Source: Dryomyza anilis
Taxonomy: Eukaryota; Arthropoda; Insecta; Diptera; Dryomyzidae
Direction of reading: 5' to 3'
Length of the DNA: 64,000 bases
NCBI GenBank assembly: GCA_951804985.1
Contig: OX638130.1
Location: 113,349,593-113,413,592, forward strand
A program made the translations under genes and the position numbers. The notes under the pieces are model-generated. The model was not told the origin of the DNA, did no database searches, and worked only from the letters and a program-made list of their open reading frames with translations. Below are positions 1-12,305 of this stretch, in pieces (position 1 is the stretch's first letter; each line of letters begins with the position of its first letter).

Positions 1-1900
1 TAGTACTTTGTTCGATTTGTGTTGATGCGCAAATAATAAAATTTTAATTTATTGCTCTCAATGATGTCATTGCTCAAATTGCTCTCAATGCCTTTACTGC
101 TCCCATTGTTGACATTGCTCTTATTGCTTTGAAAGTATTCCGTTATAATAGTTTTTGTCTTAGATATTTAATAATTTTATATCTTAAATTTTTTCAATTA
201 GTGTGTATTTTAAAGATCCCTGTTCCATTGGACGTATGCGTGATAAATAATTGAGTAATGCATTAAAAGTATCAATTCAATTATTCAATAAAAATTCAAT
301 TAATAAAAAAAAAAAATTAAAAAAAAAATCAATTTTACAAATTTAATTTATCATTATTAATTCAAATTTTCACTAAAAAAATTTAATAATAAAAATATGT
401 ATTACATATATTTGTTAAACATTTCACTTGTAATATTGGTTGTATGGGTAACATTAATAACGAAGCGCATTAATTGTCTTGCTTACCAGACAAAAACTCA
501 TTATTTGTTTTTCCTTATTTTACTAAAAAATCTCTGATTTGCATTAAGATAAAAAAGAAAAAAATATTTTTAGTAGCATAGCAGTCTGCGCAGCAAAATT
601 CATTAAATACATCAACCATTGAACGAACGTCTTTGAATGCAAGCAAAAATGCGCACTTTTCGCTCCAATAATTTTGCAATTTGCAACAATATTTCTTTTT
701 ATTTTGCATAAAATACTTTGTAGCAACAACTACAAATTTTCTGTTGTACAAAAAAAGCATATTAAAGACAAATAGTCGCACATAACATACGCAATTTTAT
801 GCGACACAACATTTTTCATGTGTGCGCGCGTATTACATATGCGCCTGACTGCCGCACAAGCTTAAATGTTTTAAATCCTACTTTATGCTGGTGTTATCTG
901 CAACATTTTCACTTTGATTTAGTTGCTGTGTGTTGTTTTTTTGTTATGTTTGCAACATGCTGCGCTTGCAACATTCTGCACTTTTGGAATTTTCATTAAG
1001 CAAAGTTTGGTGCATGTTGATTACGTCGTCGGTATTGGATGCGCCCTCACAATTATGTGTTATAAAGTGGGCGTGGTGGTGGAAAACAGGATGTGCCACA
1101 ATACTAGACAATGCATTGTAACTTTGATTTTTTTTCTTTTACACAACACAAAGTCTCTACTATACAGAATAGTGTCTGTGTGCCTGCGTGTTGCCTGCCA
1201 TATATGCCAAAAATTTTATTACAATTTTGTGAATTGATTCTTGTGGCTTCTGTTGCTGCTTCGGTGTGCGTTAGTAACAGCAGTTCGTACGTTGTTGCCA
1301 ACAATGCTGCGTATTGCAACAAACACGTAGTTGTTACTGCATGTTATTGCGTTCGTTATTGTTGTAGTTTGCATGTTGTTGTGCCCCCTCCCCACTTCAG
1401 GTTGCACATCCTTTCATTCTTTAGTCTTACTACCTACAAAACAGACACCAAAAGACCCACCCAAATACTTGACATCTTTGCATTGCGCATTGTCTCTCTG
1501 AGTTGGCTGATAAGACAAACAGAACGAAGTGTGTTCGTATGGTGTGACGTGAAAGGATTTTTGCGAATTTGCAAAAGGTTTTCATCGAGAGTATTGTGTA
1601 TTCCCTCCAACACTTGATATTCTTGGGCCAAAAGCCTTTGTTTATTGTCACAGCTCTGTGAAATTGAAATGCCGTACAAACTAAGAAACGTACGAAAGAC
1701 ACAAAAATGCGCAGGGTGCTGATGCAAATTGATAAAATATTGATTTTGGGATTTTACTTGCAATTTGCAGTAGTTGTCTTTCTTTAGCATCAACAACAAC
1801 ACAATGCTTTGTAAAACAATGCAAAAGTTAAAAGAAAAATGCTAAGATATTCATTATTGCTTCAATAGGCAAAATTTTCAGTTGTCACTATTTTGAGTTT
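1..1900. other. AT-rich unique sequence, no gene seen
   Basis: No coding region is supported here. Short direct repeats of ATTGCTCTCAATG occur near 51-63 and 78-90. An A/T-only stretch lies at about 290-400 and includes a phrase (ATTCAAATTTTCACTAAAAAA, about 360-380) that resembles the 19-bp minisatellite found at 14.3, 19.7 and 25.2 kb. Between 790 and 1400 the motif TTGCAACA/TGCAACAT recurs several times. The open frames in this stretch (up to 168 codons at 1111-1617) are Cys- and Phe-rich with no recognisable domain, and they overlap equally long frames on the other strand, so I treat them as chance. Confidence 0.6.
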
Positions 1901-2700
1901 TTATTTTTTTCACTTATAAATCTTTATCTAGTAATTTATATTTTATTGAATCCTATTTTTATAGAAATTATATCTTAATTTATTAAAAATCATCGTGAAA
2001 TTTGAAATTTTTCAATTTGATATTCTGATAAATGCGGAAAACCTAAAAGAATGCTATCATTTTTTTTTTGTACTTTTAGTCATGTATTCTTTACTTATAG
2101 AGCACTTTCTTATTTAAACACATAAAAAGTATATAAAAACTAAAAAGTTGGCCATTTTTTTTAATTAAAACCTAATATTTAAGTTTTGCAGCTTTGTCCT
2201 TAAAGTATGCAATAGTTTCGATTTTAATTTTTTAGCATATTTAGAATAATATTTACCAATATATAAAATACTTTTATACAGTAAACCACTTTTACGTTAA
2301 TTAAACACAATTTTTTCATAAAATGAATAAATTATTTCAATTTATTAATGTCAAAAGTGATGAAAACCTAAAAGTATGCAACATTATTAATTTTGTTTGT
2401 TTGTTTTTCATATACATATTACTTAGTGCTATCTTTAATTACGTTTTTAGATATCGACAATGTAAAATAAATAGTAAAAATCTACATTAAATTCATGTTC
2501 TATTAAAATTTAATATAAATATATGTATTTCCCTACAAGTTTCACTTAACGACGATGCTTATCATATAAGTAGTTTTGCAAATTCACCTAAAAGTATGCA
2601 TTTTTTAATTTGTTTTATATGTAAATTATTAAAAAACCCATTGAAATTTGTGCAATTTTTTCAATATTGTAACAGTTTTAGTTTCTTTAATATATTTTGC
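1901..2700. repeat. Dispersed CCTAAAAGTATGCA boxes in AT-rich DNA
   Basis: A box close to CCTAAAAGTATGCA occurs four times in the same orientation, at about 2042 (CCTAAAAGAATGCT), 2199 (CCTTAAAGTATGC), 2367 and 2587. Spacings are about 157, 168 and 220 bp. Flanks are poorly conserved but share T-rich runs and TTTAATTTTTTA-like phrases, which suggests a badly decayed tandem repeat of nucleosome-scale period. No open reading frame of note lies here. Confidence 0.4.
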
Positions 2701-3270
2701 GCCTCGTTTTAAAAATTACCTCACATCCTTGAGCAATGCTGCCAGGCATGCGTTAAATTTGATGCCATTTTGCGCCATATTCTATTTGAGTTTGTGCACT
2801 GCAAAACTTGTTTAAGTTTTAAGCAAATCTAAATTTTCTAAACCGTAAATCAAAGAAATTCACATAAAATGTTTTAGTTTAAGGGTTCACATATGCTAAA
2901 TAGCATTACTTGTTTATGCTAATGCGTGTAAAATATTTTATTAGAATTTTATTACATAGTCTATATAGTTTGTTAATTTTGACTGAATTATGTAAATTTA
3001 TTTTGGGTTTAGTTTTTGGAAAATTTTACAAGTTTTCAATTTGAATTTGAATTAAATTTTGGTTGAGATTAGTTTATGAAAATAATTTATGCGTATTGTT
3101 GCTTGAAATTTCTGATTTAACGATTTTTAAAAGGTTTTTGAGTATTGTGGTAAAAGGAGAAAAGTTTTTCTGAGAAAACTATGTCAATAAAACCATTTGC
3201 TTAGTTAAGTTATGCTTAATTAGAAAATGTTTAATTTAATGCTAATTTATGTCAAACAAAATGTTAATTA
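2701..3270. other. AT-rich unique sequence
   Basis: Non-repetitive AT-rich DNA with no open frame of interest and no recognisable signal. It grades into the AAAAATGTTT minisatellite at its right end through increasingly regular TTTAAT/ATGTT phrases. Confidence 0.5.
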
Positions 3271-4535
3271 ATATCTAAAAATGTTTAAAAAATGTTTCAA
3301 AATGATTTAAAAATACTTTAAACATGTTTAAACATGTTTAATAACGTTTAATAATGTTTAAAAATGTTTAGATATGTCTAAAAAATGTTTAAATATGTTT
3401 AAAAATGCTTTAAAATGTTTCAAAATATTTAAAAATGTTTAAAAATGCTTTAAAAATGTTTCGAAATGTTTATTATCGTTTAATAATGCTTACAAATGTT
3501 TGGATATGTTTAAATATGTCTAAGAAATTTTAAGAATGTTTAAAAAGTTTAAAAATGTTTAAAAATGTTTAAAAATATCTAAACATATTTAAAAATTTTT
3601 AAAAATGTTTAAACATTTTTTAAAATGATTAAAAATGTTTAAAAATGTTTAAAAATGTTTAAAAATGTTTAAAAGTGTTGAAAAATGTTAAAAAAAAAGT
3701 TTAATAATGTTTAAAAATATTTAAAATGGTTTAAAAAGGTTTAAATATGTTTAAAAATGTTTAAAAATGTTTAAAAATGTTTAAAAATGTTAAAAAATTT
3801 TAAAAATGTTTAAAAATGTTTAAACATTTTTAAAAATGTTTAAAAATATTTAAAAGTTTTGAAAAATATTTAAAAATGTTTAAAAATGTTTAAAGATGTT
3901 TGAAAATGTTTAAAAATGTTTAAAAATATTTAAAAATATTTAAAAAAGTTTAAAATTGTAAAAATGTTAAAAAATGTTTAAAGATGTTTGAAAATGTTTA
4001 AAAATGTTAAAAAATATTTAAAAATATTTAAAAAGGTTTAAAATTGTTTTAAAATGTTTAAACATTTTTAAAAATGTTTGAAAATGTTTAAAAATGTTTG
4101 AAAATGTTTAAAAATGTTTAAAAATGTTTAAAAATGTTTAAAAATGTTTAAAAATGTTTAAATATGTTTAAAAATGTTTAAAAATGTTTAAAAATGTTTA
4201 AAAATGTTTAAAATGTTTATAAATGTTTAGAAATGTTTAAAAAGGTTTAAAAATGTTTAAAAATGTTTAAAATTTTTAAAAATGTTTGAAAATGTTTAAA
4301 AATGTTTAAAAATGTTTAAAAATGTTTTAAAATGTTTAAAAATGTTTGAAAATGTTTAAAATTATTTACAAATATTTAAAAAGGTTTAAAAATGATTAAA
4401 AAAATATTTAAAAATGTTTAAACATGTTTAAAAATGTTTGAGAATGTTTATAAATGTTTAAAAAATGTTTAAAAATGCTTAAAAATCTTTAAAAATGTTT
4501 AAAAATGTTTAAAATGTTAAGAAATATTAAAAAGT
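3271..4535 (+). repeat. 10-bp minisatellite (AAAAATGTTT)n, array A
   Basis: About 1.26 kb of tandem AAAAATGTTT (10 bp). The copies are moderately diverged: single substitutions, 9- and 11-bp units and occasional AAAAATATTT units are frequent. The purest stretch is around 4090-4210. A run of five A recurs every 10 bp, close to the B-DNA helical repeat, so the array is expected to be intrinsically curved. It is the first of a related set: arrays at 5.67-6.82 kb and 8.38-8.78 kb carry the reverse complement of this unit or a one-base variant, and the array at 6.83-7.26 kb repeats it in this orientation. Confidence 0.95.
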
Positions 4536-5673
4536 AACTAAATAATAGAAAGGGTTCCAAATATTTAAAAACAAATGTTATAAGTTATAAAGTATAATAT
4601 AATGAATTTTGCCATTTAGAAGTTAGTGATATAATATATGGTGACATGCTTTTTCACACTGAAAGCAGACAAATGTTTTTTTATACTTAAAACTTACACT
4701 ACTTAGCGGCATTTAACACGCGCCACATGATAACACGAAGCCTGATTATTGTGGCATGGAGAAATCGACAAAAAAAAGTATTTCAAATAAATTTTATAAA
4801 AAAAAAACTAAACTAGGATATGTTAAGGATACCTTTTCTTGTCTTATTGCCGCTAGCTTTTTAACTACACGAAGGCATAGCAAAAACATTTCAACTGCTG
4901 CTGCCGCTTTAGCGGTATCTAATCATTGCTTACATGCACGCATACACACACATATGCACACAAGGATCTTTAACAAGGATCGAAAGGCAGACCGTGCCAT
5001 GCTGTCGAGACAAACACGTGTTAAAGCGCCAAATGCTTTCCAATAGTAAAACAACAAAAACATATTTTGCATGCCTGGCAAGATAAAGGATATCAGCAAG
5101 GATTCAAATATGTGATGGCAGCACAAAAATAATACCATAGAGCACAAAATAAAATATAAAAAAAAAACATGGAGCAAAAAAAACAAAATACTTGCCAAGC
5201 CAAATCAAGCAAAACAGGCAAAAACAAATGTAAAAACTAAAGGATAATAAATGCCAGCGGCACCAGCTGCGCATTGTTTGACGCTCAACAAAAAAAAAAA
5301 AAGAAAAAAAAACAATAAAAATAAGTCGGGGTTGATGCTGAGGTTGCTTTTTCAAGTGGCATTAAAGGGCGGATTGGGTGTTGTGTCGATTTACACGTTG
5401 ATTAAATTCAAAGTTCAATGAACAACGAAAAAGGCTTTCAACATTTTCTGAAGTCTTACAGAAATAGTTTTAAATATAAACTAAATTTGTGCTTATTAAC
5501 ACGTCAACTGTGTTACAATCAAATATGTCACGTTTGTGAATTCGCAATGTTCACGGATTTATTTTAAACAAATTTCTTGAACTAAAGTTATGCAGATTAA
5601 GCTGTAGGTATTTTTATTTGATGATTATTCGTTAATAAAAAATTATTTATTTGTTTACTTTCTAAGACATTTG
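4536..5673. other. Unique sequence between minisatellites
   Basis: Unique sequence containing several poly-A tracts (for example 5289-5301) and a 96-codon open frame at 4756-5046. That frame is Lys- and His-rich in composition, has no recognisable domain and is probably chance. The stretch 4830-5060 has a somewhat higher G+C content than its surroundings. No promoter, RNA gene or mobile element was recognised. Confidence 0.5.
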
Positions 5674-6818
5674 CAAACATTTATGATCTAACATTTATAA
5701 ATATTTATGAAGATTTTTAAACATTTATAAACATTTATAAACATTTATAAACATTTATAAACGTTAATAAACATTTCTAAACATTTATAAACATTTCTAA
5801 ACATTTACAAACATTTATAAACATTTATAAACATTTATAAACATTTATAAACATTTATAAACATTTATAAACATTTATAAACATTTATAAACATTTATAA
5901 ACATTTATAAACATTTATAAACATTTATAAACATTTATAAACATTTATAAACATTTATAAACATTTATAAACATTTATAAACATTTATAAACATTTATAA
6001 ACATTTATAAACATTTATAAACATTTATAAACATTTATAAACATTTATAAACATTTATAAACATTTATAAACATTTATAAAAATTTATAAACATTTATAA
6101 ACATTTATAAACATTTATAAACATTTATAAACATTTATAAACATTTATAAACATTAATAAACATTTATAAACATTTATAAACATTAATAAGTATTTATAA
6201 ATTTTTAAAAATACCTTTATAAACATTTATAAACTTTTATAAACATTTATAAACATTTATAAACATTTAGAAACATTTAGAAACATTTATAAACATTTAG
6301 AAACATTTATAAACATTTATAAACATTTATAAACATTTATAAACATTTATAAACATTTATAAACATTTATAAACATTTATAAACATTTATAAACATTTAT
6401 AAACATTTATAAACATTTATAAACATTTATAAACATTTATAAACATTTATAAACATTTATAAACATTTATAAACATTTATAAACATTTATAAACATTTAT
6501 AAACATTTATAAACATTTATAAAAATTTATAAACATTTATAAACATTTATAAACATTTATAAACATTTATAAACATTTATAAACATTTATAAACATTTAT
6601 AAACATTTAGAAACATTTATAAATATTTATAAACATTTATAAACATTTATAAACATTTATGAACATTTATAAACATTTATAAACATTTACAAACATTTAT
6701 AATCATTTATAAACATTGACAATAATTTATAAACATTTATAAACATTTACAAACATCAATAAACATGTATAAACATTTGTTTACATTTATAAATATTCAT
6801 AAACATTTATAAACATTT
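5674..6818 (-). repeat. 10-bp minisatellite (AAACATTTAT)n, array B
   Basis: About 1.1 kb of tandem AAACATTTAT. Two blocks, roughly 5816-6160 and 6300-6600, are almost perfect, with only rare changes such as AAAAATTTAT or AAACATTTAG. A short degenerate join lies at about 6185-6235. The reverse complement, AAATGTTTAT, differs from the array A unit (AAATGTTTAA) at one position, so B is an inverted, more recently homogenised relative of A and of the following array C. Purity suggests recent expansion, so the true copy number may vary between individuals or be compressed in an assembly. Confidence 0.96.
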
Positions 6819-6827
6819 TCTTACAAT

Positions 6828-7262
6828 TTTTTAAATATTTCAAAATGTTTTAAATATTTAAAAATGTTTGAAAATGGTTAAAAATGTTTAAAAATGTTTA
6901 CGAATGTTTAAAATGGTTTAAAAATATTCAAAAATATTTAAAAATACTTAAAAACATTTAGAAATGTATTAAAATTTTTTAAAAAGTTTAAAAATATTTA
7001 AAAATGTTTAAAAAGGTTTAAAAATGTTTAAAAATGTTTAAAATTGTTAAAAATGTTTAAAAATATTTAAAAATATTTAAAAATGTATAAAAATATTTGA
7101 AAATGGTGAAAAATGTTTATAATGGTTTAAAAATATTCAAAAATGTTTAAAAATACTTAAAAATATTTATAAATGTTTTAAAATGTTTTAAAATGTCTAA
7201 AAATATTTAAAAATGTTTAAAAATGTTTAAAAATACCTAAAGTTATCAAAGAGTATTTAAAA
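6828..7262 (+). repeat. 10-bp minisatellite (AAAAATGTTT)n, array C, degenerate
   Basis: Roughly 430 bp of diverged AAAAATGTTT/AAAAATATTT units in the same orientation as array A. It begins within about 10 bp of the end of array B, which carries the inverted unit, so B and C form an inverted junction able to snap back. Unit length drifts between 9 and 11 bp. Confidence 0.88.
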
Positions 7263-8340
7263 ATATCTGAAAATGTGTAATAACAATATTTTAAACAGTA
7301 ATTTAAATGTCGTTGAGAAAAATACGTCCACCTAATAAACCAAAAAATATGAGAACACACGTTACTAATGACTTTTTAAATCACTTTAAAACTTTTTGGC
7401 AAATGATGTCACAAGCGGAGGATGTAGAACTATTGCTTATCGCACATCCAAATTGAGAACTATTTTACTAAATGCATATGTGGGAGTTGGTCACTATCAA
7501 CTATGACGACTGATTGACTGACTGCAGTTAAATTTAAACATTTAAATTGTGGCTCTGCGGCTGTCAGCAAACGAGCCAACGCATGGTCATCAGCAACACA
7601 TTTGCTGCAAATGTATTTCCGGCAATAGAAGAGGCAGAATTGCTGACAAACGAGGCAGCAAAGAAATTAGCAGCAGCATTGTTGCAGCGCAGAATGGCTT
7701 CAACAGTAGCAGCCATGACTGATGTATATGATGTGTTGCTGTTTGCTGCACTTGAAGTCGTTGCATGTGTTGCTGTTGCTCATGATATTGTTGACGATCA
7801 ACGTAATAACCGGGAAAATCATTTTCTCATAAGCAACCCAACGAAAGACTGCTTGCTGCCTGTCTTCGAGGACAGCAACATGCAGCCACCAACAACGAGT
7901 TGTGTTTTTAGTGCAGCAATGAAACATTTAAATGTAATTTTGTGCACGATTTGTTGTTGTTGCAGCAGAAGTAAAACTTGCTTTCGACTAGTGCTTCAAG
8001 TGTGTTGCCAGGCTTGTCCTTGATGGGGAGCAAGCATCGCTGGCGCAAGGACGATGTGCTGTCGAATCATATGTGGTTTAAGTTCTTCAAGTTGCAGTCA
8101 TAAAAGAAGACAACGACCATGCGTTGCAGGCTGCCGATAAGGCAAACGGAAGCTAAGTGAACCGCAACCAGGCCGGACGAAATGGAATGGCATAAAACGA
8201 AATGGAACGGACCGGACGAATTCACGCATTGTTACCAGGAGAGGCTGCTCAATGCTTGGATATTCAATGCATAACAACAATGGAACTGAGTTTAAACTTT
8301 CATTTTTCGAATATAATTAATTATTTTAATATTTATACAA
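7263..8340. other. Unique, more G+C-rich block; no certain gene
   Basis: This block is much less A+T-rich than the flanking minisatellites. It contains CAGCAA/GCAGCAG-type runs and, at 8160-8220, repeated GAAATGGAA/CGGACGAA phrases. A 158-codon open frame spans 7547-8023; its translation is Ala-, Val- and Cys-rich (a run CCCC near its C-terminus), with no recognisable domain and an overlapping frame on the other strand. I see no splice context that would make it an exon. Alternatives are an unconstrained open frame or conserved non-coding DNA. Confidence 0.4.
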
Positions 8341-8374
8341 TATTTCAGATACAATATTCTAATATTCTTAAATA

Positions 8375-8790
8375 TAATTAAACATTTTTAAACATTTTAA
8401 TACAATTTAAACATTATTAAATATTTCTTGACATTTAAAGATGTTTGAATATTTTAGACATTTTAAAACATTTCTAAACATTTTAAAACATATTTAAACA
8501 ATTTGAAATAATTTTAAACATTTCAAAGAATTTTTATTATTATTTTTTGATGCTTTTTGACTAAGTTAAACAATTTCAAACAAGTTTTAAACATTTATAT
8601 GTATAAAGAAAATAATTTAAGCATTTTTATATATTTTTAAATATTTTGAAATAATTTTGGAGCATTTTTTATTATTTTTAAACATATTTCAACAATTGTT
8701 ACTCGTTTAGAACTTTTGAAATTAGATTTAAACATTTGTAAAGATTTTCAAACATTTTTAAACATTCTTAAACATATTCTTTGACTATTT
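8375..8790 (-). repeat. Degenerate AAACATTTTT repeats, array D
   Basis: AAACATTTTT and close variants recur across about 400 bp with irregular 9-14 bp spacing. The unit is the reverse complement of array A (AAAAATGTTT). This is the most decayed array of the family in this part of the window. Confidence 0.75.
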
Positions 8791-10160
8791 AAAATTACTA
8801 AAAGATATGGTTTGGTTTTTAAATATTAAAGACTATGAAATAAATTCTTTTAAATGTTTAGAATAAAAATCTAACACCATTTTGCGTAGGTACCACAAAA
8901 CCCCCTAAAAAGTAATTTATTTTTCAATTATTCACACACTCGCACACTTTGTAAAAAGTGCAAATAAAAACTTGAAAAAAAAACTTAAAATAAACTGCAA
9001 ACTATTACGATGTGAAGCGCAACGAATAACGAGCCACGTTTACAAACATATCTATCTTAACGTGAACTGACGTTGTAACAACAACAAAACAACAACCTCA
9101 TCTATATACATATACAAAATACGTAGCCGACTACAACAGATACAAATACAGATGCAAAAGATATTCAATTGCAAATTGAATAAATTTACAATTTGGCTGC
9201 TGCGGGGGCGAAAAGCTTAGAACCACATAAAAAGGGCAGAAAAAAAAATATAACCAAAAAAAAAAAAAAAATAAAAAAATAAATGCAAATGGAAATTTAA
9301 CAACAACAATAGCAACAAGAAAATAAGGCAGCAAAAGCAACTAAAATTCAGCAGAAGCCGTAAGAAAAATGGTGAAAATGCAAATAAAATGAAATAAAAT
9401 AGAATAAGTAGAATAAAATAAAAAATGTCAGCTTCAGTCATTTTACAATGGCGCACACAAATTAAAAATATTTTCTATTTAGACGAAAGCAGCATTTTAG
9501 AGGTTTCTGCCCGCAATTCACAGGCCATGCCCAGGCACTATAAGGACAGAACGAAGGACGAGGCGAACAACACGACACGAACGACGAATGAATGCAATTT
9601 TCAGCAGTTGCTTTTTCGGCTTTTGGTTTTGGCTTCCGCTGGTTTAGACGAGATTAAATGGCCAGCAGAAGTTGCAAAAATGGAACACATTACGAAGGAC
9701 ACACTGCGAAGGACATTGTACAGGACACTATGCTGGAAACTGCAAAGGACACTATGCTGAGTACTATGCAAATACAATTAATTAAATTTGGCTGCTTTTA
9801 GAGTGGAACAACCAAAAAAAATAAAAATAAAAATAAATAAACCTGCTCAAAATGATTATATTATAAATGTGTTAAATGTTGCTCATACGTCAGACAGAAC
9901 TAACATCAATTTAAAGTGTTAAAATATTTTTAGAATTGTATAAAAACTGTTCAAAATTTGCCAACAAAAAACTAACTCTATTCGCCACTAAATGTCCTGT
10001 GGCATATTTTGTAATTGCATTGTTACGATCTGCTGCTGTTGATTCATACCATTTCTATACATAGTTTTTATTTGTTATCGCACTTTTAAAACTTCGTTGC
10101 TTCTGGTTTAAAAAAACTAAATGTATCAAGACTACTATTTATATAGAGAATACAAATATA
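8791..10160. other. Unique sequence with A-rich tracts
   Basis: AT-rich unique sequence with long A runs (for example 9256-9270) and CAACAA runs around 9079-9095 and 9300-9320. At about 9680-9760 a phrase close to AAGGACACTATGCTG recurs (near 9726 and 9750, with partial copies AAGGACAC and AAGGACAT just upstream). An open frame of 111 codons at 9425-9760 covers these phrases, but it has no recognisable domain. I see no supported gene. Confidence 0.45.
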
Positions 10161-10162
10161 AC

Positions 10163-12305
10163 AATATAATATTTTGTTGTATACTTTATGAGTTACTTTA
10201 AGATTTTCACACAAATTGTGATTAAAAATGTATTTTTTTATTAATATAATATTATATAATTTATTCAGTAATTTAATGCGGTACACAGATATTCGTCTGT
10301 ACATTCTGAAAATAGGTGTTTTTTGTGAATATCTCGATCTCGTTTACACTCATGTGCAACCCATAGCTCGATTATGGAAGTTTCCACGAACGTATACACT
10401 TTACAAGATTGCTCGTTAGCATCTCCATCTTGTTTAAACTAATGTGTGTTAGCAACAAGACTGCACGGACGACAACAATACAATACGTTTTAGTCAGTCT
10501 TCGTGCAGTAACCGTGCAAGCAAGATGTTGCTCGATTCTAGAAGTTTCCACGAACGTCTACACTTTACGAGAATCCGCATCTCTCGTTCGCTCCTCCATC
10601 TCGTTTACACTCTATTGCAACCCATAGCAGGATTCTAGAAGTTTTCACGAACGTCTGCACTTTACGAGAATACGCATCTCTCGTTCGCATCTCCATCTCG
10701 TTTACACTCATTTGCAACCCACTAAAGATTCTAAAGATTTCCACGAACGTCTAGACTTTACGAGTTAGAATTTCCATCTCTTTTATACTCGAGTGCAACC
10801 CATAGCAGGATACCATAAACTTCTACACTTTAAGATAATCTGTATTGCTCGTGAGCACCTCCATCTCGTTTACACTCATGTGCAACGCATAGCATGATTC
10901 TAGAAGTTTCCACGAACGTCTACATTATACGAGAATCTGCAGTGCTCGTTAGCGTTTCTATATCGTTAAAACTCGTGTACAATCCATAGCAGGATTATAG
11001 AACTTTCCACGAACGTCCACACTTTACGAGAATCCGCATTGCTCGTTTGCATCGTTTGCATCGTTTGCACTCGTTTGCAACCCATAGCAATAAAATTTTG
11101 ATGTATATTTTATGAGTTACTTCAAGATTTACAAATTATGATTATAAATGTATTAATTTATTTAATTATTATATATTTTATTCAGTCATTTAATGCGGTA
11201 CACATATATACTTCTGTACATTCTGAAAATAGGTGTTTCTCGTGAATATCTCTATCTCGTTTACACTCATGTGCAACCCATTGCTCGATTATGGAAGTTT
11301 CTACGAACGTTATACTTTACAAGATACCGCATTGCTCGTTAGCATCTCCATTTCGTTTACACTCATGCGTGTGATCATACAAAACTACACGGACGACAAC
11401 GACTTACAATACGTTCGTATTTGTTTTAGTCAGCCTTCGTGCAGTAGTCGTGCAAGCAAGATGTTGCTCGATTCTGAAAGTTTCCATAAACGTCTACAAT
11501 TTACGAGAATCTGCATCTCTCGTTCGCATCTCTATCTCGTGTACACTTATGTACAACCTGTTCGATTCTAGAGGTTTCCACGAACGTCTGCATTGCTCGT
11601 TAGCATTTCCATCTCGTTTACACTCGTTTGCAACCAATAGCAGGCTTGTAGAAGTTTCCACGAACGTCTACACTTTACGAGAATCTGCATAGCTCGTTAG
11701 CATATCCATCTCGTTTACACTCGCCTGCAAGCCATAGCAGGATTCTAGAACTTTCCACAAACATATACACCTTTTAAAAATCTGTAATTGCTCAAAAGAA
11801 TTTTCATTCTATTTACACTCACACGCAATCCACAGATCGAATCTAGAAATTTTCACAAACGTCCACACTTTACGAGAATCCGCATTGCTCGTAAGCATCG
11901 TTTTCAACCCATTGCGATACAAAAATATTTACACTTTATAGAAAACCGCATTGCTCTAAGTATCTCCATCTCGTTAACACTCACCTGTAACACATAGCAG
12001 GATTCTAGAAGTTTCTACAAACAATGGGCACATATTATGAGAATCTATATTTCTCGATCGCATTACTATCTCGTTTACATTAATTTGCAATACATTGCTG
12101 AATTCTAGAAGTTTCCATAAACTTCTATACTTTACGATAATCTGTATTGCTCGTAAGCAACTCCATCTCGTTTACACTCATGTGCAAACCACAGTAGTAT
12201 TCTAGAAGTTTCCACAAACATATACACTTGTATTATAATCTGTACAATCTGTATTTCTCGTAAGCATCTTCATTCCGTTTACATTCATAAGAAACCCATT
12301 GCTTA
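10163..12305 (+). repeat. Complex satellite, ~97-bp units with HSE-like boxes
   Basis: Units of about 83-97 bp are aligned by a conserved box, GATTCTAGAAGTTTCCACGA, followed by ACGTCTACACTTTACGAGAATC, GCTCGTTAGCATCTCCATCT and CGTTTACACTCATGTGCAAC. Box positions include 10534, 10631, 10727, 10896, 10993, 11470, 11564, 11741, 12001, 12101 and 12198. The units are nested in a higher-order repeat: the block at about 10163-11088 is repeated from about 11089, with ACATTCTGAAAATAGG at 10301 and 11218, a 917-bp offset. The box contains TTCTAGAAGTTTC, which fits TTCnnGAAnnTTC, the three-pentamer heat-shock element. Exact 13-bp matches are seen at 10536, 10898, 12003, 12103 and 12200; others carry one or two changes. 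The open frames in this block follow repeat phase and are not genes. Confidence 0.92.

Noticed and set aside
5674..6818. CRISPR-like array of short regular repeats
   Set aside because: There are no unique spacers; it is a plain 10-bp tandem repeat. The same holds for all other arrays here.
7547..8023. 158-codon open frame
   Set aside because: It lies in unique DNA and so was considered, but it has no recognisable domain, skewed Ala/Val/Cys content and no exon context. It is kept only as a note in the region entry.
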